Assembly (NCBI GenBank): GCA_016200005.1 | Contig: JACQFP010000042.1 | Location: 62,001 to 126,000 of the forward strand | From: Verrucomicrobiota bacterium | GTDB lineage: Bacteria > Verrucomicrobiota > Verrucomicrobiia > Limisphaerales > PALSA-1396 | Reading direction: 5' to 3' | DNA length: 64,000 bases | Shown: in pieces, positions 25,761 through 32,817 of the stretch | How the letters are laid out: each line of letters begins with the position of its first letter | How positions within the stretch are numbered: position 1 is the stretch's first letter | Made by a program: the position numbers and the translations under genes | The notes under the pieces: generated by a model | Told to the model about the DNA's origin: nothing | The model's input: only the letters and a program-made list of their open reading frames with translations | Database searches by the model: none

Positions 25761-26825
25761 TCAGGATCCGCCGGGCAGACACCACGACATGCGCCGTGCG
25801 AAGTCCGACTGGAACGCCGGCCGCCATCGGCTGACGGCTTCGCGCCGATCCGTAACTTCTGTGTCAAAGTCGCGAAACCAGCCATCCGTCGCCTTCCGAT
25901 ACCGGCCGCCCCATCCAGGCTTCGAGGGAGCTTTCGGATCGTTGCCGCCCGGCGGAAGAAAGAAGAACCACGAGGGCGTGTCGCCTTCCTTGAGGCAGGC
26001 ATTCGGATTTGGGTCGGTCCAGGTTTTGATTGGATACAATGCGCCAAGCGTCCCCGTCTTGCGCACGTGCTGCTCGATCCACTCGCGGCTCGTCAGCGAC
26101 TCGTCCCCGCCGAGATACATGCCGCGATAAGTTCCCAGCCGACGGTCCTTGCCCGCGGGCGCTTTGCTCAGGATGTAGTGCATGCCGGGGAACTCGGTCC
26201 GCATCCATTCGGCGACGCCATCCTGATCACCAATGTCAAAGACCCGAAAACGCTTCGCAAACTGTGCGAACCCAGACGTTCCGCGATCGCGGCGGACTCG
26301 CCACAACGCCTGCGCGAGATCGGTTTGACCGCCCCAAATCGTGATATTGAGCGGGCGTTCGGGAGAGCCGGCATCCACGCGCTTGATCAACCAACGCGAT
26401 GCTTCTGTGTCGTGTCCATCGCCGATGTACTCCCGCCCGCGATTTGGATTGCCCGACTTGACACATCCCAATAACGCGCGGGTTTCCGGCCAACCGTGCG
26501 CGTGGCGCATGAGATTGGCTCGCACCTCGCCATACGCGCGGACGACTTCACGGATCAAGTCGGGTCGCGTGACGGCGGTTTTCAGTTCACCCGGCGTGCC
26601 GGAAGCTGTGGCAACCAGTCCCTCGATCTCGAATTCATTGGCATAGACCATCAGCCGGACCATGGACTGCTGATCGTCCGGGTCACCACCGATGTCCGTC
26701 AGCACCAGCAGCCGGGGGCGTTCCTGGGCGGCCAACGCGCTGGCATGAACGAGCAGGCAAAGCGCGCAGATGTTGCAAAAACGCCTCGCTAGCCCCGGCC
26801 AGAATTTATTTGGTTGGCTGTTCAT
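25761..26825 (-). CDS. Exported nucleoside hydrolase-like protein (DUF1593 type)
   Basis: A 354-residue protein with a signal peptide (RRFCNICALCLLVHASALAA, residues 13-32). The Asp-rich calcium site of the inosine-uridine hydrolase fold is present as LLVLTDIGGDPDDQQSMVRL near 40-59. The following INIWGGQTDLAQAL-like segment (ITIWGGQTDLAQAL) is typical of the DUF1593 branch, often annotated as cellulose-binding. Substrate unknown; export suggests scavenging of a glycoside. ATG at 26823-26825 is the natural start. The 272-bp gap upstream to the divergent SGNH gene holds only a GC-rich hairpin. Confidence 0.82.
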   Translation of the reverse strand: MNSQPNKFWPGLARRFCNICALCLLVHASALAAQERPRLLVLTDIGGDPDDQQSMVRLMVYANEFEIEGLVATASGTPGELKTAVTRPDLIREVVRAYGEVRANLMRHAHGWPETRALLGCVKSGNPNRGREYIGDGHDTEASRWLIKRVDAGSPERPLNITIWGGQTDLAQALWRVRRDRGTSGFAQFAKRFRVFDIGDQDGVAEWMRTEFPGMHYILSKAPAGKDRRLGTYRGMYLGGDESLTSREWIEQHVRKTGTLGALYPIKTWTDPNPNACLKEGDTPSWFFFLPPGGNDPKAPSKPGWGGRYRKATDGWFRDFDTEVTDRREAVSRWRPAFQSDFARRMSWCLPGGS

Positions 26826-26923
26826 GTTTGGACGCAAGATAAACGCTTGCCCACCGCGACTCCAGCCGCAAACCGGACTCAACTCACAGCTTTTGTTTCG
26901 AGTGGACGGGACTGGATGGGCCG

Positions 26924-26948
26924 CAACCCCGACGCGGCGTCGGGGTTG
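26924..26948. repeat. GC-rich perfect hairpin in a divergent intergenic region
   Basis: CAACCCCGACG pairs perfectly with CGTCGGGGTTG across a 3-base loop. It lies between the divergent starts at 26825 and 27098 and could act on either transcript's leader. Confidence 0.6.
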
Positions 26949-27097
26949 GGTAGGTTTGGCGGACGGCGGCTTAAGTCGGAAGCGGCCAACCTCACGACGC
27001 GACGATGTGCCGTTTATGAATACCCAAATGAGCCAGCGCCCGAAGCAATTCTCCTTGAACCACGCCACGTCAAAAACCAAACTCCCTGCAGCATTCA

Positions 27098-28369
27098 TTG
27101 AAGACAAATCTCTTCATCTTCTTTTTGGCGATCGGCCTCTCTCTCCCTGCTGCTGAAACGCAGCTTGCCGAGTGTGCGCCGCGCGTTGGGTTACCCAACT
27201 TCTTCGCCAAGCTGGATCGCGGCAACACCGTGCGCATCGGCTACCTCGGCGGCAGCATCACCGCGCAAGCAGGTTGGCGGCCCAAGACGCTCAAATGGTT
27301 TCAGCAGCAGTATCCCACGGCCACGATCAGCGAGATCAACGGCGCCATCGGCGGCACCGGTTCCGACCTCGGCGTCTTCCGCCTGCGCCATGATGTGCTG
27401 GAATTCAAGCCCGACCTGCTCTTCGTCGAGTTCGCGGTGAACGACGGCGGCGCGGCGTCGGAGCAAATCCACCGCTGCATGGAGGGCATCATCCGCCAAA
27501 CCTGGCGCGACAACCCGGCTACGGACATCTGCTTTGTCTATACCCTCGAAGGCCACATGCTCGACAGGCTCAAGGAAGATAAACTCCCTCACTCCTACGC
27601 AGCGATGGAGCAACTGGCCGAACACTACGGCATTCCCACCATCAATATGGGCCTGGCAGTCGCGCGATTGGAAAAGGCCGGCAAGCTGGTCTTCAAAGGC
27701 AAGAAACCCGTCACCGAAGAAGAGCAGGCTGCGCTCGGCGACAAGATTCTATTCTCCGAGGATGGCGTGCATCCGTTCCCCGACACCGGCCACCAGGTCT
27801 ATCTCGAATCCATCGTACGCGGCATGGCGCTGATCACACCCGCTGGAAAACCCGCGCCGCACAAACTGGGCGAGCCGTTTGCGGCTGACAACTGGGAACA
27901 TGCGAATTTGGTCCCGCTAAGCCGCGCCCAGCTCAGTTCCGGCTGGACGAAACTCGACCCCGTGACCAACAAGCTGGCGAAAACCTTTGGCCCGCGCCTC
28001 CCGGAACTGTGGAAAGCCAATCGTCCCGGCGAAACCATCCAATTCAAATTCCGCGGCACCTCCGCCAGCATCTTCGATCTGGTTGGCCCGGACTGCGGAC
28101 AGGTCATCGTCACGCTCGACAACCAGCCCCCCGCCGTCCGCCCGCGCTTTGATGCTTTCTGCACTTACCACCGCCTGGCCTCCCTCGCCATCGGCGTGAA
28201 CCTCACCAACCTCGTTCACACAGTAAAACTGGAAATCCATCCTGACCAGCCGGACAAGGCGAAAATCCTCAGCCAACGCAACGAGAAGATGGACCATTCG
28301 GAACGCTTCAACGACCGCGCCTGGTACGCGGGCGCGCTCATGCTGATCGGCGATCTGGTCACCGAATAG
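27098..28369 (+). CDS. Exported SGNH/GDSL hydrolase
   Basis: A 423-residue secreted esterase-like enzyme. It has a signal peptide (MKTNLFIFFLAIGLSLPAAE). SGNH blocks are clear: IGYLGGSITA (nucleophile Ser, residues 46-55), INGAIGGTGSDLG (Gly), FVEFAVNDGGA (Asn), and FSEDGVHPFPDTGH (Asp/His). A C-terminal beta domain (about 290-400) probably binds glycan. The start is TTG at 27098-27100; there is no better in-frame ATG. Such enzymes remove acetyl groups from polysaccharides. The 179 bases downstream (28370-28548) hold nothing I recognise. Confidence 0.88.
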   Translation: MKTNLFIFFLAIGLSLPAAETQLAECAPRVGLPNFFAKLDRGNTVRIGYLGGSITAQAGWRPKTLKWFQQQYPTATISEINGAIGGTGSDLGVFRLRHDVLEFKPDLLFVEFAVNDGGAASEQIHRCMEGIIRQTWRDNPATDICFVYTLEGHMLDRLKEDKLPHSYAAMEQLAEHYGIPTINMGLAVARLEKAGKLVFKGKKPVTEEEQAALGDKILFSEDGVHPFPDTGHQVYLESIVRGMALITPAGKPAPHKLGEPFAADNWEHANLVPLSRAQLSSGWTKLDPVTNKLAKTFGPRLPELWKANRPGETIQFKFRGTSASIFDLVGPDCGQVIVTLDNQPPAVRPRFDAFCTYHRLASLAIGVNLTNLVHTVKLEIHPDQPDKAKILSQRNEKMDHSERFNDRAWYAGALMLIGDLVTE

Positions 28370-28548
28370 GCGGGTGACTTGGAATACGGGATGCGCCTCG
28401 GCAACATTTAGAAGACCAGGTTTGCTGGCGACGGCACGTCGCCGACAATCCGGAACAGGCACGGCACGAGGCGGTCGTCGCCGAGCGGCTGGCGCGTGCT
28501 CGAGGAGTTTTCGCCAGCCTCGCGGTCGACGGCCAATAAACGTAACGG

Positions 28549-30465
28549 TCACAATCTCTCGCGAGCCATCATAACTTCAAATGCAGTCCAGCTACCGAAG
28601 AGAATTGCATAGATGTCGCTGTTCACTAAATAGTTTCTGTCAATGTCCATCTTGGTTGGTTTTCGGTTAAGCTTTCGGGCCAGCCGCTCATATTGGTAGA
28701 GGAGAATGCGGCGGATGTTGTGGCGAGTCGCGTAGGCCGGATCGAGTGTCTGGCTGGCGAAAACATCGATAACTCGGTCATCAAAGTTGACTTCGCAGCC
28801 CAATGGCAGATTCAAAATCTCTTTCCGCGTTCTCGCGCCACCGAGACCTGCCTGTTCGTCTTCTTCAAACGGAAGCAGTCCCTGATAGTCGAGAATCCTG
28901 TGCGCGTTTTTGAAGTTGCCAATGAAGTCGATGACGGTGCAGTGCGACTTCCCGACATATTTGCGCAGTCCACGCCCAAGTTGTTGATAGAAGATTCGCT
29001 TCGATTCCGTGGGCCTCAAGAACAGCAGGCATTCGATAAACGGCAGGTCTGCTCCCTCATTCAAAACATCCACAACGCAAAGAACGGGAACTGTTCCGCT
29101 CTTGAACTCCAGCAGCGTTTGATGGCGCTCCTGCCTGTCCGATTCGGATGTGTAAACCGCCGCAGCTATGCCTTCGGAGGCGAAGCTAGCGGCAACGCGC
29201 TCCGCGTGTTTAATGGAGCAGCAAAATGCTACCGTCGGCTTCCCTTCAGCTTTCTCGCGCCACTTCCGAATTATTGCGCGGTCTCGCTGCGGGACTATGA
29301 GTGCTTTTTCGAGGTCGCGAATACTGTAGGCCAGACCGTTGTGTTGGATTTGAGTGTAATCGACATCGTCGAAACATCCAAAGTAGTGGTATGGGCAGAG
29401 AACTCCGGTCTCGATTCCGAAGCGAAGCTCATAGCTGACAATCACGTTGCCGCTGCAAAGCTGCAGAATGTCCTGGCGGTCACCTCGAAAGGGTGTTGCC
29501 GTGAGCCCCAAGAGGAAACCCGGTTGGATACATTCGATGAGGCGGCGATATGATTTTGCCGCAGCGTGGTGAAACTCGTCGATGACGACGTAATCGAACT
29601 GACCGGCAGAGAGCTTCGCCAAGTTTTCCGCCAGCAGCTTGATCGTCGCGATGTTGACGCGGTTCAGTTGTCGGAATGAGGATGCTCGCTCCAAGCGAGC
29701 GACGCTGTCCGCGCCAAACTTTGCCTCGAACTCGGACTGGGCGACATCCAAGATTTCATGCGTGTGTGCGACGTAAAGCACGCAGCTTGGGTTGAGTGAT
29801 TTCGCATCCTCGGCGGAGATTCGCGTTTTACCGCTGCCGGGCGGCAACACCACCAATCCAGTCTTTTGTTTCAGAGCGTGGGCTGTTGACAAGCCCTCCA
29901 ACGCTTCCTTCTGTAGCAGGTTCAGAATCCGCTTCTTTGGCGAGTATCCACATTTGCATCGTCCGGCAGATATACGACTCGCGTCCTTGGGACAAAAGAA
30001 TCCGTGAGCAACGAATAGCCGCGCCAAATCTACCACGTCGAAAATCGCATAGTGACAGCCAATCTCCTCGCATGTGGAGCAGAACTGTTCCTTAGCTGGG
30101 TCAAGGATCGTTCCCGGCGCGGCAAACACCGCGAACTTCAATCCGTCGATTTTCTTGAGCCGGTAAATCTGATGCGAAACATCGGATTGTCGAACCGTAG
30201 GGAATGACTTCCCCTTCAAAACGAAAGCCGCCAAGCCATGCTGGCCTTTAACCGTGACCCTGTGCGTGAAGATGTCCGCGATTTCCATTGGGCCATGCGG
30301 TGTTTGGCCGAAGTCGGCGAGGATTGAACGAAGGAAAGGTTCTAACTCCTCTCGCTCGTCAAGCTTCTTTACCGCACGAACAAGTTCAGGCGTCACATCT
30401 GACGCGGAGAATTCCTTCGCCTCTTTGAAGTTGTCGAACGCTTCGATTGGAATCAGCAGGCTCAT
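28549..30465 (-). CDS. SF2 helicase with nuclease-like N-terminal domain
   Basis: A 638-residue DNA/RNA-stimulated ATPase. Residues 50-165 look like a small restriction-endonuclease-type domain (GLAAFVLKGKSFPTVRQSD, then EQFCSTCEEIGCHYAIFDVV), but I cannot fix a PD-(D/E)xK triad. A Cys pair CKCGYSPKKR at 170 leads into the helicase: Walker A LPPGSGKT near 207, DEFHHA box near 297, SAT-like GLTATPFRGD, motif V and VI QQLGRGLRK near 500. Stand-alone proteins of this layout resemble defence helicases; this role is inferred. It is AT-richer than neighbours and next to a decayed accessory region, hinting at transfer. Confidence 0.82.
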   Translation of the reverse strand: MSLLIPIEAFDNFKEAKEFSASDVTPELVRAVKKLDEREELEPFLRSILADFGQTPHGPMEIADIFTHRVTVKGQHGLAAFVLKGKSFPTVRQSDVSHQIYRLKKIDGLKFAVFAAPGTILDPAKEQFCSTCEEIGCHYAIFDVVDLARLFVAHGFFCPKDASRISAGRCKCGYSPKKRILNLLQKEALEGLSTAHALKQKTGLVVLPPGSGKTRISAEDAKSLNPSCVLYVAHTHEILDVAQSEFEAKFGADSVARLERASSFRQLNRVNIATIKLLAENLAKLSAGQFDYVVIDEFHHAAAKSYRRLIECIQPGFLLGLTATPFRGDRQDILQLCSGNVIVSYELRFGIETGVLCPYHYFGCFDDVDYTQIQHNGLAYSIRDLEKALIVPQRDRAIIRKWREKAEGKPTVAFCCSIKHAERVAASFASEGIAAAVYTSESDRQERHQTLLEFKSGTVPVLCVVDVLNEGADLPFIECLLFLRPTESKRIFYQQLGRGLRKYVGKSHCTVIDFIGNFKNAHRILDYQGLLPFEEDEQAGLGGARTRKEILNLPLGCEVNFDDRVIDVFASQTLDPAYATRHNIRRILLYQYERLARKLNRKPTKMDIDRNYLVNSDIYAILFGSWTAFEVMMARERL

Positions 30466-30488
30466 TCTTTTGTTTGTTCTTTCAGTTC

Positions 30489-30512
30489 GAGCCTCCTCAC
30501 GTCGGCTGCTAC
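30489..30512 (-). repeat. Solo REP-like hairpin, GTAG head
   Basis: On the minus strand GTAG (30512-30509) precedes AGCCGACGTGAGGAGGCT, a variant of the 52415 family. It lies just upstream of the helicase start and exactly after UbiD-like fragment one. Confidence 0.65.
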
Positions 30513-30526
30513 GGATAAAAGAGTTT

Positions 30527-30658
30527 TCACACCTTCGCCTTCACCGCCGCATCCATCTTGATGAGCGGCGGCCAGGGGCGTTTGAAGCCTTCGCCGGGGA
30601 TTTTCTTCGTCGCATCGATGCCGAGTTTGCTACCGGACGGTTTCACGCGCGGGTCAGC
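30527..30658 (-). pseudogene. UbiD-like decarboxylase 3' fragment, copy 1
   Basis: In frame behind the HigA-like N-terminus are 43 residues: KLGIDATKKIPGEGF, RPWPPLIKMD, AAVKAKV. This matches the C-terminal region of UbiD-family decarboxylases, which end in an IDAT-x-K-x-P-GE ... DP-x-V-x-x-x-VD-x-x-W type of pattern. The stop interrupts what would be VKLF. No other part of the enzyme is present. Two related fragments lie at 30953 and 31862. Confidence 0.6.
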
Positions 30659-30793
30659 GCGTTTGCGCTGATGAAAAGATTGCGCGAGCTGCCAGGTGAC
30701 AACTCTTTTGAGCGCGCCGGCTTCGCATTCCGCGAGCAAACCTTCCTGCGCGAGAAAGTCGTCGAAGTTTGAACCGATATGCCCTTTCTTCAT
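30659..30793 (-). pseudogene. HigA-like antitoxin, N-terminal remnant
   Basis: The 45 residues from the ATG at 30791-30793 (KKGHIGSNFDDFLAQEGLL, then a helix ending in KRVVTWQLAQSF) match the N-terminus of small XRE-type HigA antitoxins. The helix-turn-helix that should follow is missing, replaced in frame by UbiD-like fragment one. It lies 4 bp downstream of the HigB remnant, the toxin-first order typical of higBA. Confidence 0.7.
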
Positions 30794-30797
30794 GGCG

Positions 30798-30953
30798 CTA
30801 TTGTAGCAGACGCAGGCGAGATTTCGCCAATGTCAATTCTTCCTGCGGCGGCTTTTGAGATTTCTTGATGAAGCCGTGCAGCAGAATCATCCGCCGTGCG
30901 CCGGTGGTGAACAGCACTCGTGCAATCCCGTCAGGCAGCCGGATGTCGTTCAT
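30798..30953 (-). pseudogene. HigB/Gp49-like toxin, C-terminal remnant
   Basis: 51 residues from an ATG: LPDGIARVLFTTGARRMILL, HGFIKKSQKPPQEELTLA, SRLRLL. These are the last strands and C-terminal helix of the RelE-fold HigB (phage Gp49-like) mRNA interferase. The N-terminal half is absent. Its ATG overlaps the TGA ending UbiD-like fragment two (TGATG), so the two pieces join seamlessly. Confidence 0.75.
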
Positions 30954-31068
30954 CAGCGATTGAAAAGTTGATCAATTCTCTCTTGCGCCGCTTCGGACAT
31001 TTTGAGAGCGACGGTCAAGGACGTTTCAAACCTTCACCCGGCAATGTCTTCGTCGCGTCATTCATCAT
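30953..31068 (-). pseudogene. UbiD-like decarboxylase 3' fragment, copy 2
   Basis: Reading with one internal stop and a one-base slip: MNDATKTLPGEGLKRP, stop, then LKMSEAAQERIDQLFNR and TGA. It corresponds residue for residue to copy 1 (IDATKKIPGEGFKRP ... KMDAAVKAKV). It is broken and cannot be made as one protein. The upstream end abuts a palindromic repeat at 31075. Confidence 0.6.
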
Positions 31069-31074
31069 GGAGCA

Positions 31075-31113
31075 CCCCCTCACCTTGGTCCTCTCCCCCG
31101 ATGGGGGAGAGGA
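31075..31113 (+). repeat. CCCTCACC...CTCTCCCCC palindromic repeat, copy R1
   Basis: A CCCCCTCACC lead is followed by the hairpin CCTCTCCCCC-gat-GGGGGAGAGG. It lies at the left end of the DUF559 unit and points towards it. Confidence 0.85.
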
Positions 31114-31150
31114 AATTGTTCGTCGCGTTCATCTTTGGTGTTCTTTGGCG

Positions 31151-31192
31151 TCCCCCTCATCCCGGCCTTCTCCTCCGGTGGGGGGAGAAGGA
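31151..31192 (+). repeat. Palindromic repeat, copy R2
   Basis: Lead CCCCCTCATCCCGGCC, hairpin CCTTCTCC against GGGGAGAAGG. Same orientation as R1, 76 bp away. It encodes the last residues of the DUF559 protein. Confidence 0.85.
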
Positions 31193-31843
31193 GTCCGAAA
31201 GGGGCGATGCAATTTTGGACGTGCGGCGTTGCGACTCCCTCTCCCCCATCGGGGGAGAGGGTTGGGGTGAGGGGGCAGGCTTGGGCAAGTAACCAGCGAT
31301 TTCTTTGTGGCGACCCGTCCGCTCCATCAACGCGTGCCAGATTTCAAAGCGGATGGCTTCCAGTTCGCCGCGCAATTGGTGATTCCAGAAGCGCAACACC
31401 TTGATACCCTGCTCAGCAAGGAATTGATTTCGCTTCTCGTCTCTCGCCCGTTGGTCAGGGAAACCGTGTCCACCGCCATCGAGTTCGACGGCCAACTTGG
31501 CGAGCGTGCAGTAGAAGTCGAGGAAGTAGATACCGCAGGGATATTGGCGGCGGAACTTGAATTCAGAAAAGCGCCGGTCGCGGAGCAATCGCCACAGGCG
31601 TTTTTCCGCATCGGTGGATTCCCTACGTAGGTGGCGGGCGAAGTCGCGGGCGTCGGCGGTGCGAGTGCGGTGCTTGCCGGATTGCCCCCGTTGCCCCCTC
31701 ACCCTGACCCTCTCCCCCGATGAGGGAGAGGGAATTCGGCGCGCGCCACCGTTGGTGTTGGATGTTGGTTGCGGCAGGGCGCGCGTTCCTCCTCTCCCCT
31801 CGGAGGGGAGAGGATTGAGGTGAGGGGTGGCGCCTTTGTTCAT
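31157..31843 (-). CDS. DUF559 endonuclease-like protein bracketed by palindromic repeats
   Basis: A 228-residue frame. The core (about residues 62-180) is the DUF559 domain, related to very-short-patch-repair/restriction nucleases: ARHLRRESTDAEKRLWRLLR, FKFRRQYPCGIYFLDFYC, LAVELDGGGHGFPDQRARDE, IKVLRFWNHQL. The usual DGGQH motif reads DGGGH here. The N-terminal 45 and C-terminal 40 residues (PSPQPSPPMGERESQRR) are translations of palindromic repeats R5/R4 and R3/R2. No ATG lies between R4 and the core, so the ATG at 31841-31843 is used. The nuclease activity is inferred from the family. Confidence 0.8.
   Translation of the reverse strand: MNKGATPHLNPLPSEGRGGTRALPQPTSNTNGGARRIPSPSSGERVRVRGQRGQSGKHRTRTADARDFARHLRRESTDAEKRLWRLLRDRRFSEFKFRRQYPCGIYFLDFYCTLAKLAVELDGGGHGFPDQRARDEKRNQFLAEQGIKVLRFWNHQLRGELEAIRFEIWHALMERTGRHKEIAGYLPKPAPSPQPSPPMGERESQRRTSKIASPLSDSFSPHRRRRPG
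31234..31275 (-). repeat. Palindromic repeat, copy R3 (inverted)
   Basis: The hairpin CCCTCTCCCCC-atc-GGGGGAGAGGG is followed by TTGGGGTGAGGGGG, the reverse orientation of R1 and R2. It lies directly at the 3' side of the DUF559 core. Confidence 0.85.
31693..31732 (+). repeat. Palindromic repeat, copy R4
   Basis: Lead GCCCCCTCACCCTGA, hairpin CCTCTCCC-ccgat-GAGGGAGAGG. It lies directly at the 5' side of the DUF559 core, facing away from R3. Confidence 0.85.
31790..31830 (-). repeat. Palindromic repeat, copy R5 (inverted)
   Basis: The hairpin CCTCTCCCCT-cgg-AGGGGAGAGG is followed by ATTGAGGTGAGGGG. Inverted relative to R4, so R4 and R5 form a head-to-head pair. Confidence 0.85.
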
Positions 31844-31861
31844 ATTGAACGTGGGGGCAAT

Positions 31862-31937
31862 CTTATGGGTTCCGAAAAGTTTATCCACCCTCGCCTGCAC
31901 AGCTTTCGTCCATTTTGATCAGCGGCGGCCAAGGGCG
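31862..31937 (-). pseudogene. UbiD-like decarboxylase 3' fragment, copy 3
   Basis: Directly after the DJ-1 gene's TGA the sequence reads RPWPPLIKMDE and, after a one-base slip, VQARVDKLFGTHK. This matches copies 1 and 2. Only the last 25 or so residues are present. The tail runs in frame into the DUF559 reading frame. Confidence 0.6.
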
Positions 31938-32699
31938 TCATTTTGGCCCCTGAACGAGGCCGTGTAACTCAGCATAAGGATCCCAGGAGGGATCGCGGTG
32001 CCACTCATACTCGCTCCCATTGGCGAGGTTATCGGCGGTCTTTTTGCCGAAGAGGCGTTCGACGACATGCAGCGTCATGTCCATCCCCGCCGAGACGCCG
32101 GAGGAGGTCACAATCCTGCCGTCATCCACCCAGCGGGCGCGCTTGACCCACTTGACGTTCGGCCAGGGCGTCGTGGCGCGCGACCAAAAGGCCTTGTTCG
32201 TTGTCGCGGGGCGGCCATCCAGCAGGCTCGCGGCGGCGAGGACTGACGCGCCATTGCAGACGGACATGGTGATCTCGGCCTTCGCGGACCGCTCGCGGAG
32301 CCAATCCAGCGTCTCGGTATCTTTGAGGACGTCCAGCGCACCGAACCCGCCGGGGATAAGAATCAGATCGAGCGGCGGACAATCTTTGAACCCAAACTCG
32401 GCGACGGTTTTTGGTCCTTGGGATGAAGTGATCTCGCCCTTCTCGCGGGCGACGGTGACGACTTTGACCTTGCCCTTCAGGTTGCCCCACATTTCGAGCG
32501 GACCATAAGCGTCGAGCAATTCGAACCCGGGAAAAATCACGATACCCAGCGTACGCACTTTCTCCAACTGGGCGGTGGCGGCAGGTTTCGGTTGCTCCGG
32601 CTTTTGGTCATCCGCCGCGAGCGATTGCCCGACTGTGAGCGCCCAAACAAGGGCGATTGAGAATAGGGCCGATGCCCTGATGAGATGCGAGGTTTTCAT
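31938..32699 (-). CDS. Exported DJ-1/PfpI family protein
   Basis: A 253-residue protein. The signal peptide (ALFSIALVWALTVGQSLAAD) ends near 29. The DJ-1/PfpI fold follows: LGIVIFPGFELLDAYGP at 51-67 with the conserved Glu60, DLILIPGGFGALDV at 111-124, and the nucleophile elbow SVCNGASVLA with Cys148. Closest in style to the isonitrile-hydratase or GATase1-like branch. Periplasmic location is unusual but shared with some PVC relatives. The start ATG at 32697-32699 gives the signal peptide. Its stop abuts UbiD-like fragment three. Confidence 0.87.
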   Translation of the reverse strand: MKTSHLIRASALFSIALVWALTVGQSLAADDQKPEQPKPAATAQLEKVRTLGIVIFPGFELLDAYGPLEMWGNLKGKVKVVTVAREKGEITSSQGPKTVAEFGFKDCPPLDLILIPGGFGALDVLKDTETLDWLRERSAKAEITMSVCNGASVLAAASLLDGRPATTNKAFWSRATTPWPNVKWVKRARWVDDGRIVTSSGVSAGMDMTLHVVERLFGKKTADNLANGSEYEWHRDPSWDPYAELHGLVQGPK

Positions 32700-32817
32700 G
32701 TTTTGGCTCCTTGAGTGAGTGAAAGAAATCTGCTTTTGCATGAAGGACACGATAAGCCTACAAAAGTGTGTGGCGCAAGAATGAAGCGGAATCAGGCCTC
32801 CAGCAGATTTGCCAAAA

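Noticed and set aside
26924-26948. The perfect GC hairpin as a riboswitch or attenuator
   Set aside because: It is a short simple stem with a three-base loop and no T tract or conserved ligand-binding core; a dispersed repeat is simpler.
30489-30512. The GTAG hairpin as a terminator for the decayed genes upstream
   Set aside because: It has no T tract on either strand and matches the REP family seen elsewhere in sequence and head.
31075-31832. The five palindromes as a CRISPR array
   Set aside because: Units are only five, alternate in orientation, differ in sequence, and the spacing is irregular (about 35 to 420 bp) with a gene in the middle; no cas gene is present.
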